Part shown: one piece after another, positions 16,962 through 25,304 of the stretch | How positions within the stretch are numbered: position 1 is the stretch's first letter | Layout: every line of letters begins with the position of its first letter | Assembly: GCA_903960945.1 (NCBI GenBank) | Contig: CAJCCR010000079.1 | Span: 1 to 36,912, forward strand | Length of the DNA stretch: 36,912 bases | Direction of reading: 5' to 3' | Origin: an uncultured Planctomycetaceae bacterium | Lineage (GTDB): Bacteria; Planctomycetota; Planctomycetia; Gemmatales; Gemmataceae | The notes under the pieces: model-generated | Told to the model about the DNA's origin: nothing | The model's input: only the letters and a program-made list of their open reading frames with translations | The model's database searches: none | Program-made: the position numbers and the translations under genes

Positions 16962-17918
16962 CTATCTGCTTCGCCAGACTTTTTCTTTGCTTAGTCCCAA
17001 GGCTGCAGCTTTTTCTTTGATTAATTCGTAAAATCTTGGAGCATCACCAGGGTAGCCTGCAGTTGGTACTATTCCGGGCACCTGCTCTGCCCAGTAGATA
17101 TTAAACTGCTTCATTAACCTTTCACGCATCCATTTTGCGAGCATACTCGCAAGGCCCACCATGGGGTAATTAACATCCGCCTTGGGAAGAATCTTGAAAT
17201 TCCAATTTTGATCCGCGCCTAATGATTTGTAATTACTTTCACTTATCCCCTCCTGCCTAGCAAGAATCAAACCTTTGTTCAAAATGTTTTGTAATGTTGC
17301 TGAATAATTGTTTTTCCCGCCATGCTTGTCCACATATCCGTAAATGGAATCATTCTGCGAAAAGTTTGATTCAAAATGCTTGAAGATATTTATCATCCCT
17401 TTGGAAAGAACCGCGCCTTTGTTGTCTTCTTTTTCAACCACCTCATTGAATGCCAGCGAGGGCAGGATAAAAAATCTACAATCAAAAGATTCGAACCCGG
17501 CCTCTGCAAAATTCAAACTGTTTATGGAATGAAGGGCATCCGAATCTATGCCTGGCAGGAACGTATTTTCTTCAGGTTTAAACCAAGATTCTTGGGCTAG
17601 ATCTGTTGTCCCAAAAACAGACTTTTCATTAAGCCAGGCCCCAAGTGTTTCCTTGGTATTAAAAAATAATGCGACAGTTTTTTCCAACCCTTCGAGGCCT
17701 TCTTTTGCATAGGCTTTTTTCGAATCATCCACCAAGGGCTTAGAGTCCGGTTTTTTCTTGGCAGATCGAGAAAGGGTTTTAAAAGCTTCTACCCAATCGC
17801 CCTCTCCCTTCCACTTCGCCATAACTCCTGCCATCACAAACGGTCCTAGATTTGGACCATAGCCGGCCTCATCCATTCCTACCACCCATGTCGGCGTCGC
17901 ACCCTGAAATTGGCTCAT
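16962..17918 (-). CDS. Divergent RNase HII-like protein
   Basis: This encodes 318 residues, longer than usual RNase HII (about 200-260). The active-site strand reads GMDEAGYGPNLGPFVMAGV, matching the DEAGRGPLAGP motif with its first Asp and Glu. VDDSKKAYA matches the DSKKL segment, YVDKHGGKN holds a candidate third Asp, and GLASMLAKWMRERLM matches the ASxxAKxxRD segment. There the last Asp is replaced by Glu. GYPGDAPRFYEL matches the C-terminal GYG region. RNase HII removes ribonucleotides from DNA and RNA:DNA hybrids. This protein has kept most of the active site but contains extra insertions (about 75-150), so it is best called a paralog whose activity is not established. Confidence 0.8.
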   Translation of the reverse strand: MSQFQGATPTWVVGMDEAGYGPNLGPFVMAGVMAKWKGEGDWVEAFKTLSRSAKKKPDSKPLVDDSKKAYAKEGLEGLEKTVALFFNTKETLGAWLNEKSVFGTTDLAQESWFKPEENTFLPGIDSDALHSINSLNFAEAGFESFDCRFFILPSLAFNEVVEKEDNKGAVLSKGMINIFKHFESNFSQNDSIYGYVDKHGGKNNYSATLQNILNKGLILARQEGISESNYKSLGADQNWNFKILPKADVNYPMVGLASMLAKWMRERLMKQFNIYWAEQVPGIVPTAGYPGDAPRFYELIKEKAAALGLSKEKVWRSR

Positions 17919-17978
17919 AAAGTTCTCGAAGTCTTTCTGAAATTTTGTAGTTTATTCTATAACACAAGGGGACCAACA

Positions 17979-18323
17979 ATGCTTAGTGAAAACATATTCT
18001 TAAAAATCATCTCGAAAGCAATTCCAGTAACCATAATTCATGAAGATAGTGAATGCCTTGCATTTAACGATATAAATCCGCAGGCGCCTGTTCATATTCT
18101 TATAATTCCTAAAAAAGAAATAAAAACGCACGCTGATTTAACACCAGAAGACGCCCCCCTTATGGGGCATCTTCATCTAGTTGCAACCAAGATTGCAAAA
18201 GATCTTGGGTTGGAAAAAGGCTATAGGTTGGTCATTAATTGCAAAGAAACCGGCGGGCAGACTGTACCCCATATTCATATGCATTTGCTAGGTGGTAGAA
18301 ATCTAAGTTGGCCACCAGGTTAA
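17979..18323 (+). CDS. HIT-family nucleotide hydrolase
   Basis: This encodes 114 residues of the histidine-triad family (HinT-like). The catalytic HIHMHLLGGR motif lies near the C-terminus. FNDINPQAPVHILIIPKK and HLHLVATKIAKDLGL are the usual upstream conserved parts. HinT-type enzymes hydrolyse adenosine 5'-phosphoramidates and related adenylates in the cytoplasm. The ORF track begins at 17910 inside the RNase HII-like gene. The ATG at 17979 has AAGGGG upstream and gives the standard length. Its stop overlaps the stop of the convergent gene in a shared TTAA at 18320-18323. Confidence 0.96.
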   Translation: MLSENIFLKIISKAIPVTIIHEDSECLAFNDINPQAPVHILIIPKKEIKTHADLTPEDAPLMGHLHLVATKIAKDLGLEKGYRLVINCKETGGQTVPHIHMHLLGGRNLSWPPG

Positions 18324-19540
18324 TTCGCCAATAAGGCTTCGATTTTTTCCTGTGCTAAAAGACCATCCTTCTCTAATAGCAAAATCGATTCACCAATTTT
18401 TTCCTGATACGCAAGTTCTGTTTTAGAAATGTCATTAATCTCTAAAATATCATCGGGCAAAACAAAATACTTAATCAAAGGGTCTGATTTATTAATTTCA
18501 GAGGGCTTAAGAAAATAGGCCCTGGAATGTGTCCTCATAACTTTTGAACCCGTTTGCGAATCATGCGTGTAAGCAAATTTCCTGCCGCCCTCTTCCACAT
18601 ACTTTGTTTGCATGATTGATTTGCCTTTATATCCCTCAATAGAAATACCGCAGATATCTGCCAAGGTTGGCGCTAAATCAACATCCTGAAAATACCCCAT
18701 TCGCCTTTGCCCACCGTTACGAGACTTAGGCTGAAAAATCAAAAATGGTAGGTGCGAGAATTCACTGTAAAGCCATTCTGGCTTGGTGCCAAAAATCCCA
18801 TGCTGCGAAGTCGCACTTCCTCTATCTGATGTTATTATGACGGCAAAATCTTCCTCGCCATACTTCTCTTGAATTGAAGCCACCATCGCACCCAGCATAT
18901 CATCCACCGCAGCCCAAGCGGCGGCACATCCTGCTGCCAGCGCCAGATATTCTTTATCATCGCTTGGCTTAAAATCTTCTCCAGGGTTTAGTATTGGTCC
19001 AGGAAACTCTTCATCTTCCGCAACCTCTTCACGATTAAGAAAATAATCCTGCAACTCTTCCTGAACGGGTCCTAAAAATTCTTTCCCTGCATCCCATGGT
19101 GGAAGCAATGAAGGCACCTCAATCCAAACTAAAGAATTTTGGTCCTGTTTTTTAAAACTGGCTGATTCAATCATAGACTGATGATAATCAAGCGGGCTCG
19201 AAGAATTAGATCTTAGCAACGTTTTATGGGTAAAATTGGAGGAGAAGCTTAAGCTTAAAGTATCCTTATCCGCGCCTATAAAGTCGGTGACCCAACCATT
19301 GTTTTTTAAAGTTTCAGCCCAACTTGGCAAATTGGTTGGTAAATGATGTGGCGTTTGAAAATCCCCACCAAGCCATACCTTTCGTATTTCACTCTGTTCG
19401 TAACTACTGCAATAATAATGATCCAAAACCAGACTTTGTGCTGCAATGACATTCATATTTGGCATTTGAGTCCAATTATTGCCATAGCAAGGCAGAAAAG
19501 CAGTATTAGCCCCTTTTAAAACAATAATGAAGGCTTTCAT
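18320..19540 (-). CDS. Sulfatase-fold protein lacking catalytic residues
   Basis: This encodes 406 residues of the alkaline-phosphatase/sulfatase superfamily. The first strand and following loop (MKAFIIVLKGANTAFLPCYGN) align with the sulfatase start, but the paired metal-binding Asp residues are replaced by Lys-Gly. The modification site CxPSR is absent, and CSSYEQSEIRK lies where it should be, so no formylglycine is expected. The C-terminal part is better kept (IITSDRGSATSQHGIFG, LPFLIFQPK, DVDLAPTLADICGI), although the His of TSDHG is Arg. It has no signal peptide. The track starts at 19561 (adds MWLLTII), and neither start has a Shine-Dalgarno sequence. It is probably a non-catalytic relative. 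Confidence 0.8.
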   Translation of the reverse strand: MKAFIIVLKGANTAFLPCYGNNWTQMPNMNVIAAQSLVLDHYYCSSYEQSEIRKVWLGGDFQTPHHLPTNLPSWAETLKNNGWVTDFIGADKDTLSLSFSSNFTHKTLLRSNSSSPLDYHQSMIESASFKKQDQNSLVWIEVPSLLPPWDAGKEFLGPVQEELQDYFLNREEVAEDEEFPGPILNPGEDFKPSDDKEYLALAAGCAAAWAAVDDMLGAMVASIQEKYGEEDFAVIITSDRGSATSQHGIFGTKPEWLYSEFSHLPFLIFQPKSRNGGQRRMGYFQDVDLAPTLADICGISIEGYKGKSIMQTKYVEEGGRKFAYTHDSQTGSKVMRTHSRAYFLKPSEINKSDPLIKYFVLPDDILEINDISKTELAYQEKIGESILLLEKDGLLAQEKIEALLAN

Positions 19541-19561
19541 AATAATCGTTAATAACCACAT

Positions 19562-19825
19562 GAAAAAAAGTTAATTGTAACACCAATCAAAACATACAAT
19601 TACAATTATAATGGCTTTTGCACAGTTTAGTTAAAAGCAAACTGAAAGGTTTGAATCAAAAGTGGCTGGATTACAAACGAATCGAGAATTTATAACACAA
19701 AGTAATTTTAATGAAAAACCAAGGAGCACAGTAAATAATACCTTGCGCTTTCTCATCATTTAAGTGGAAACTTTATTAAAGTAATAGTCGCATAAATTCC
19801 AGCAGCTAATCAGGGGTAAAAAGAA
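19562..19825. promoter_or_regulatory. Divergent AT-rich intergenic region
   Basis: This 264-nt gap lies between the sulfatase-like gene (minus) and the FAD/Fe-S oxidoreductase (plus). It contains AT-rich boxes such as TATAAT near 19606, but none was matched to a good -35. No gene, tRNA or repeat was recognised. Confidence 0.35.
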
Positions 19826-22771
19826 TTGGTTCAGGATCCAGCAATACAAGAAATGATTTTCGATGACCTTAAAGGCATCATCACGGGAAAAATCCTGATT
19901 GATGCCCTGTCGATAAAATTATATTCCTGTGACGCTTCGCCATTTGAAGTAACTCCTCTTGCTGTTGTAATTCCTAATAATCAGGAAGAAGTAAGCGCAC
20001 TGGTAAAGTATGCATTTGAAAAAAAAATCCCTCTGATTCCCAGAGGTTCGGGAACGGGTACTAGTGGCGCAGCTCTGGGAAATGGTATCGTCATCGATCT
20101 ATCCCAAAAGTTCAAAAACATCATCAGCCTTGAGGATGGCATTCTTCATGCTGAATGCGGTGTAACAATTAAACAGCTTTCTGATTTTATTACGCACACC
20201 CAATTCCGAATTCCCTCTGCGCCTTGGAATGAAGAACGCTCGCTAGGAGGCTGGTTATCTTCGGATGCCGCCGGCCCTTTCCTGCTTGCGGACAAACATC
20301 CAAGGCATTATGTCACTGCATTAAAAGTCGTTTTAGATGATGGATCGATAAGTTGGATTGAATCACCAACCCTAGGAGGTGAACCTGCGAGAGAAAGAGT
20401 ATCCCGCATGGAAATCCTACAAGAGGGTTTTTCCTTTATTCTAGAAGAACAAAAAGAAGAACTACTCGCAGCTTTTTCCACATTGCCTTTGCCTCATGGA
20501 AACTACAACCTATGCGAAATAATCAAATCCAAGAATAAAGAAATGCACCAAGTTTTTTTGGGGGCGGAAGGAACGCTGGGTATTATTCTCGCTGCCAAAA
20601 TCCGGGTGATCGAAAAACACCAAAGCCCTCAATGGGGACTTTATTGCTTTAGCACGCTTCAGGAATGCTTAGAGGCTTCCCACTACGCCTTACAACATTC
20701 GCCTGATCTTTGCGACATTCTTGAACACCGTTTTTTCAGCCTTGCCAAAGCTAACGATAACCTTTGTGCAGAATGGATTCATCCAGACACCAACGCTGTT
20801 TTACTTGTGTGCTTTTCGGGGGTTAATCAAAACACATCTCTGGCTGCATTTGAAAAATCAATTTCCGCAACAGGCGTTATACCCATACGAACTTATCAAT
20901 GCCTAGATGCTTTAACGCCAAACCCTTGGAGGCTGAGGGAAGTAGCATTAAAAGCACTTGCCCGAGTTAAGGGCCCTGAAACGTTTCTGCAGTTCATCGA
21001 TGATTTGGTTTTGCCAAGAGAAAATCTCGGACAGTTTCTTGAGCAACTTACCACCGTTTTAAAAGATCATGAATCTACTGCGATATACGCCATTTGCCCC
21101 GGTACAGGCCAGATACAACTTAGGGTGCTGGGCACACCACAAAAAAGAAAAGAGAGTGCAAGGCTTTGGTCATTAGCAGATAAAGTTTATGGGCTGGTGC
21201 AAGATTTTGGTGGGGCTTTATCCTGCCAGGAAGCACTGGGTTTATCGCGTTTACCCTGGCAAACGAAAATCTCTGCGGGGGTGCTGCCCTCCCTTCGAAA
21301 AATCAAAGATTTATTTGATCCATACAACCAATTTAATCCAGGAAAGGTTGTGGGAACTTCTTCTGAAATCCCAATTTGGCCCTTTCGCAGCCTAGGCGAC
21401 CTTGAAAACCAATCAGAATCAAACATAGATTCTGTAATCAATTTACAACCCATACTAAAATGGAAAGAAAACTCGCCGTTAATTGAATCATCGCATTGCA
21501 ATGGATGTGGACTTTGCAGAACTCAAAGTAGTGCAAAAAGAATGTGCCCCACCAACCGGGTGATTAAAAATGAACACGCAACCCCCAGAGCCAAGGCAAA
21601 CCTCGCCCGAATGCTTTTGGGTTCCCCTAAAGAACAACAGTTATTCAGTTCTGAAGAGATGCGGGATATTTCCGATTTATGTATCAACTGCAGAATGTGT
21701 GCAATCGAATGCCCTTCCCATGTTGATATTCCAGGCTTAATGCTAGAAGCAAAAGTTGCCAATGTTGAAATGCATTCCATCGAGAGATCGGATTGGGTTT
21801 TATCCCGTACCGAACTTTTTTCATCCTTAGGCAGTATGCTTGCGCCTCTTTCAAACTTGATAATGGGAAATATCTTTTCCAGATGGCTGATCGAAAAACT
21901 GTTTGGGATTTCGCGATTAAGAAAGATTCCTCCTTTTGCCCGATCAAACTTCATTAAAAGGGCCAAGAAAAAAGGTTGGACAAAAAAACCCTCTCCTGCA
22001 AAACCAAAAGTCGCCTATTTTGTCGATATCTTTGCCAATTACCATGACCCCTCCATTGGCGAAGCCATTGTTGCTATCCTGCATCACAACGGTATCGAAG
22101 TTCATGTTCCTGAAGGTCAGGTGGGATGTGGTATGGCGCCACTGGCCCAAGGGGATATTGATTATGCAAGGGCGGCCCTACGGCAAAATGTCAGAATTTT
22201 TGCTGATTTAGCCCGTGAAGGTTACCCCATCATTTGTTCGGAACCCACCGCTGCGCTTTTTTTCAAGCAGGATGCCGGGCGACTTTTAGAAGATCCCGAT
22301 GTGGATTTGGTTGCTAGCAAAGTGGAAGAATTTACCAGCTTCCTTTGGAACCTCCATATGCAAGGGCTGCTAAAAACTGATTTCGCCCCCGTCGACTTAA
22401 GAGTCGGGCAACATGTCCCTTGCCATCTCAAAGCTTTGGGCCAACCACTGGTGACTTCACAACTTCTCGGGCTGATTCCCCAACTCCATCTCGAAGCTTT
22501 AAATGATTCTTGTTCAGGGATGGCAGGAACTTTTGGGCTTAAGGCTGCTAATCTGAGCCTTTCAAAAAGCATTGGGCAGCCCATGCTTAGCCATCTTGAA
22601 CAATCAAATTTGGTATTGGGAACCACCGAATGCAGTGCATGTAGAATTCAAATGGAAGATATTGGAACCAAACAAACCCTGCACCCTGCACAATTGCTGG
22701 CACTTGCTTACGGCTTAATGCCTGGATTATCGAAAACGGTACCCAAGCCGGCGGAAAAAAGGCTACCATGA
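19826..22771 (+). CDS. FAD-linked oxidase fused to 4Fe-4S and CCG domains (D-lactate/glycolate dehydrogenase-like)
   Basis: This encodes 981 residues. An FAD-binding type 4 domain (about residues 45-260) has LIPRGSGTGTSGAALGNGIVIDL, and GAEGTLGIILAAKIRV follows. The FAD-oxidase C domain runs to about 520 (DPYNQFNPGKVV). Then come two 4Fe-4S clusters, HCNGCGLCRTQ with a downstream CP, and CINCRMCAIECPSHVDIPGL. Two Cys-rich CCG-type halves end the protein (GQVGCGMAPLAQGD, PCHLKALGQP, SCSGMAGTFGL, TECSACRIQM). This joins GlcD-like and GlpC/GlcF-like functions in one chain, as in DLD-type quinone-linked 2-hydroxyacid dehydrogenases. The start is TTG with AGGGG 9 nt upstream, and the next in-frame ATG is 10 codons in. 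It overlaps moaD by ATGA. Confidence 0.93.
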   Translation: MVQDPAIQEMIFDDLKGIITGKILIDALSIKLYSCDASPFEVTPLAVVIPNNQEEVSALVKYAFEKKIPLIPRGSGTGTSGAALGNGIVIDLSQKFKNIISLEDGILHAECGVTIKQLSDFITHTQFRIPSAPWNEERSLGGWLSSDAAGPFLLADKHPRHYVTALKVVLDDGSISWIESPTLGGEPARERVSRMEILQEGFSFILEEQKEELLAAFSTLPLPHGNYNLCEIIKSKNKEMHQVFLGAEGTLGIILAAKIRVIEKHQSPQWGLYCFSTLQECLEASHYALQHSPDLCDILEHRFFSLAKANDNLCAEWIHPDTNAVLLVCFSGVNQNTSLAAFEKSISATGVIPIRTYQCLDALTPNPWRLREVALKALARVKGPETFLQFIDDLVLPRENLGQFLEQLTTVLKDHESTAIYAICPGTGQIQLRVLGTPQKRKESARLWSLADKVYGLVQDFGGALSCQEALGLSRLPWQTKISAGVLPSLRKIKDLFDPYNQFNPGKVVGTSSEIPIWPFRSLGDLENQSESNIDSVINLQPILKWKENSPLIESSHCNGCGLCRTQSSAKRMCPTNRVIKNEHATPRAKANLARMLLGSPKEQQLFSSEEMRDISDLCINCRMCAIECPSHVDIPGLMLEAKVANVEMHSIERSDWVLSRTELFSSLGSMLAPLSNLIMGNIFSRWLIEKLFGISRLRKIPPFARSNFIKRAKKKGWTKKPSPAKPKVAYFVDIFANYHDPSIGEAIVAILHHNGIEVHVPEGQVGCGMAPLAQGDIDYARAALRQNVRIFADLAREGYPIICSEPTAALFFKQDAGRLLEDPDVDLVASKVEEFTSFLWNLHMQGLLKTDFAPVDLRVGQHVPCHLKALGQPLVTSQLLGLIPQLHLEALNDSCSGMAGTFGLKAANLSLSKSIGQPMLSHLEQSNLVLGTTECSACRIQMEDIGTKQTLHPAQLLALAYGLMPGLSKTVPKPAEKRLP

Positions 22772-23016
22772 TTAAAATTTTCGTTATATTCTTTGCAGGA
22801 GCGCGAGATATTGTGGGCCAAAACCGCTTGGAAATGCAAATACCCGCCCTTACTAGTGTTGCAGAACTAAGAGCGATACTAATGGCAAAATTTCCACAGC
22901 TTGAAAGCCTAGCTACCAGAGCTGCCTTTGCGGTAAACGAAATATTAGTACTTTCGGATACTCTGCTTGTCGAAAATGATGAAGTAGCATTTTTACCTGC
23001 AGTTAGTGGCGGATAA
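22768..23016 (+). CDS. moaD: Molybdopterin synthase small subunit (sulfur carrier)
   Basis: This encodes an 82-residue ubiquitin-like protein whose C-terminal SGG is the site of thiocarboxylation. It delivers sulfur to precursor Z within molybdopterin synthase. The FFAGARDIVGQNRLEM start and the NDEVAFLPAVSGG end are typical of MoaD, and the length is normal. Its ATG overlaps the TGA of the FAD/Fe-S gene, so translation is coupled. moaE follows after 6 nt. Confidence 0.95.
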   Translation: MIKIFVIFFAGARDIVGQNRLEMQIPALTSVAELRAILMAKFPQLESLATRAAFAVNEILVLSDTLLVENDEVAFLPAVSGG

Positions 23017-23022
23017 GGTTTA

Positions 23023-23445
23023 ATGAACATGCGAATTAAATTAACGAATGAGCCGATTGCACACGAAGAAATGATTGAAAATTGTCGAACCAAGTCCGCC
23101 GGGGCAATCGTACTTTTTCTCGGAACTGTCAGGGAAATTACTGGAAACGAGCAGACTTTGTTTCTGGAATATGAAGCCTTTGCTCCACTTGCTGAAAAAA
23201 CATTGCTTGAAATCGCTGAAGAGGCTACTTCCAAGTGGGGCATTCAAAAAATCGAAATAATTCACCGCTTGGGCATTCTTCATCCCGGTGAAACAAGTAT
23301 TGCTGTTTGCGTAAGTTGCCCCCATCGGGCCGATGCCTTTGCAGCCTGTCAGCAAATAATGAATAAGATAAAAGAAGTGGTTCCGATTTGGAAAAAGGAA
23401 ACCAGCCCCAAAGGTGTTTCTAACTGGATTCATCCTAAAAATTAA
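23023..23445 (+). CDS. moaE: Molybdopterin synthase catalytic subunit
   Basis: This encodes 140 residues. MoaE pairs with MoaD and converts cyclic pyranopterin monophosphate to molybdopterin. Family motifs are GAIVLFLGTVRE, LEYEAFAPLAEK, IHRLGILHPGETSIAVCVSCPHRADAF and PIWKKE, which holds the catalytic Lys. The length is normal. It lies 6 nt after moaD, with AAGG before the ATG, and is followed by moaA after 29 nt. The moaD-moaE-moaA order is a compact cofactor operon. Confidence 0.96.
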   Translation: MNMRIKLTNEPIAHEEMIENCRTKSAGAIVLFLGTVREITGNEQTLFLEYEAFAPLAEKTLLEIAEEATSKWGIQKIEIIHRLGILHPGETSIAVCVSCPHRADAFAACQQIMNKIKEVVPIWKKETSPKGVSNWIHPKN

Positions 23446-23474
23446 CCCAAACGATCCACGAGTCTTGGAAACCA

Positions 23475-24521
23475 ATGAATCCCCTGCCAATACACGACCC
23501 CCTCATTAATAAAGACCTTGCTCAAGTTGCAAGCTCTGGCAATCTCGTAGATACTTTTGGACGGATCCACAATAATCTTCGTATTAGTGTTACCGACCGC
23601 TGTAATTTACGCTGCGTTTATTGCATGCCTGAAGATGTTCAGTTTCTCGATAGCAAGGAACTCCTTTCCTTTGAAGAAATAACTGCCTTTGTAAAAATCG
23701 CAGTAACCCGCGGAGTCAACAAAGTAAGGCTTACAGGGGGCGAGCCTCTCCTGCGTAGAGATCTTTCGACCTTGGTGGGGTTCCTATCACAGATAAAAGA
23801 AATTAAGGATCTTAGCCTTACCACCAACGGGATGTTGCTAAACAGCCAAGCTGTGGCTTTAAAACAGGCAGGTTTAAACCGCATCACTATCAGCCTCGAC
23901 ACTTTGCTCCCTGAGCGATTTAAGGATCTTTGTAAAAGGGACGGGTTGGAGCAAACTCTTGAAGGCATCGATGCAGGCATAAAGGCCGGATTCCAAAGTA
24001 TCAAATTAAACACTGTTTGCATTAACGGGACCAACGACGACGAAGTAGTTAGCTTGGCGAAATTTGCCCGCGAGAAGCAAATCGAAATTCGATTCATTGA
24101 ATATATGCCCATAGGTGCCAACCCTTGGGAAAAGGCAAAAGTGATGGTTGCCCACGAAATTCTCGAAAAAATCGATAAAGAAGTCGGTCCATTGGTGCCT
24201 GCAACCAATTATGACCCAATGGCGCCCGCCATGGAATTTGTTTATGAGGATGGCAAAGGAAAAGTGGGCATAATAGCCTCGGTATCCAAACCCTTCTGCC
24301 AAAGCTGCAATCGGATTCGAATAACTGCCGAAGGAAAGTTGCGAAACTGCCTCTTTGCCTTGGAAGAAATAGATATAAAGCCATTTCTTAGACCAGAGGT
24401 CGATGAAAAAAGCATTTTAAGGATGTTAGAAACGAATGTTAATTCTAAATGGGCTGGCCATCAGTTTAATACAAAAGAATTTATAAAACCCTCAAGAACC
24501 ATGCATGCAATTGGGGGCTAA
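23475..24521 (+). CDS. moaA: GTP 3',8-cyclase (radical SAM)
   Basis: This 348-residue enzyme catalyses the first step of molybdenum cofactor synthesis, GTP to 3',8-cH2GTP. The radical SAM cluster motif is TDRCNLRCVYCMPE (CxxxCxxC). The second cluster is FCQSCNRIRITAEGKLRNCL, matching the CxxC-13-C pattern. It ends HAIGG, the conserved C-terminal Gly-Gly. TGGEPLLRRDL matches the SAM-binding GGEP segment. The ATG follows GGAAACC. The first 30 residues are a little longer than usual. It ends 2 nt before the stop of the convergent gene. Confidence 0.97.
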   Translation: MNPLPIHDPLINKDLAQVASSGNLVDTFGRIHNNLRISVTDRCNLRCVYCMPEDVQFLDSKELLSFEEITAFVKIAVTRGVNKVRLTGGEPLLRRDLSTLVGFLSQIKEIKDLSLTTNGMLLNSQAVALKQAGLNRITISLDTLLPERFKDLCKRDGLEQTLEGIDAGIKAGFQSIKLNTVCINGTNDDEVVSLAKFAREKQIEIRFIEYMPIGANPWEKAKVMVAHEILEKIDKEVGPLVPATNYDPMAPAMEFVYEDGKGKVGIIASVSKPFCQSCNRIRITAEGKLRNCLFALEEIDIKPFLRPEVDEKSILRMLETNVNSKWAGHQFNTKEFIKPSRTMHAIGG

Positions 24522-24523
24522 AT

Positions 24524-25087
24524 CTAGCGCCTCTGCCAAGATGATTCTGCAAGAGTTTTATCCCATGTCGTTTCTACATAAGACTTTACATCGGCCAATG
24601 GAGTTGATTCCTTAACTTCGTCAAGTTCAACTCTGAAGTCGGCTTCGGAGGGTGTTGCAGCGAGATCAAACCATTGAATCTCGTTTTCCGTCATAGTTCC
24701 CAAACCCAACCAATCAACGACTTCGATTTCATCTCGTCCGATTACGGTAACCACAGAAGTTGGTGTACCATCAAAAAAATGAACCCTGCCCGAGTTATCT
24801 TGCTTGTGAAGATAAAAACGACGGACCCTATGGCCAGGGATTCGCGTAAGAGGATCGTCTTTACCTTTTAAAGGAAAGAACTTCATATCAATCATTTTTT
24901 CATTGCAACCCTGTAAGTACTTGCCCAAACCAAGCAAACGTTGGCCGTGCTTACAAAGTGCGTCAATTGCAAGTTCAGCAGGGGTCCCATCGGGCCATAA
25001 AATATTATAGCCTTCAAAAGGAATCTTTTCTTCCAAACGATCTTTGGAAGGGTCTCTGCGAAACATTAGGGTTAGCGTTCTCGCCAT
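24524..25087 (-). CDS. Conserved-looking cytoplasmic protein of unknown function
   Basis: This encodes 187 residues. No family was recognised. It has no signal peptide or membrane segment. The N-terminal half has several charged pairs (RRDPSKDRLEEKIPFEGYNILW), and the middle has beta-like strands (RVHFFDGTPTSVVTVIGRDEIEVVDWLG). The track start is the ATG at 25093. The ATG at 25087 is slightly preferred because GAGAG then lies at a better distance. Its stop is 2 nt from moaA's stop. It stands alone on the minus strand, with its promoter in the gap to the right. Confidence 0.7.
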   Translation of the reverse strand: MARTLTLMFRRDPSKDRLEEKIPFEGYNILWPDGTPAELAIDALCKHGQRLLGLGKYLQGCNEKMIDMKFFPLKGKDDPLTRIPGHRVRRFYLHKQDNSGRVHFFDGTPTSVVTVIGRDEIEVVDWLGLGTMTENEIQWFDLAATPSEADFRVELDEVKESTPLADVKSYVETTWDKTLAESSWQRR

Positions 25088-25304
25088 CCACATCTCTCAA
25101 CTTAGACATTAAGTGTCAGTTTAGAACCGTCTCCAAACTAAATCTTGCTAGTAGAACTATAACAACAACCAGAATGCATGTAAATAATTACTTTACATTA
25201 AATCAGGTAGCATAACAAGATACGCAAATTTTATGGTGAATAATTGGAATGACTAGTAAAATCCATTTTAAATAGCACAACTTTTGATCGTTTGTACACT
25301 ATAG
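25088..25304. promoter_or_regulatory. Intergenic region with an inverted repeat, upstream of the unknown gene
   Basis: This 217-nt AT-rich gap lies between two minus-strand genes (the unknown gene at 24524 and ruvB). It holds TGTAAA-N7-TTTACA at 25179-25197, a perfect dyad that could be an operator. Nearby TTAAG segments form weaker dyads. No clear intrinsic terminator for the ruv operon was seen, although TTTTGATCG and other T-rich runs occur. Confidence 0.35.
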
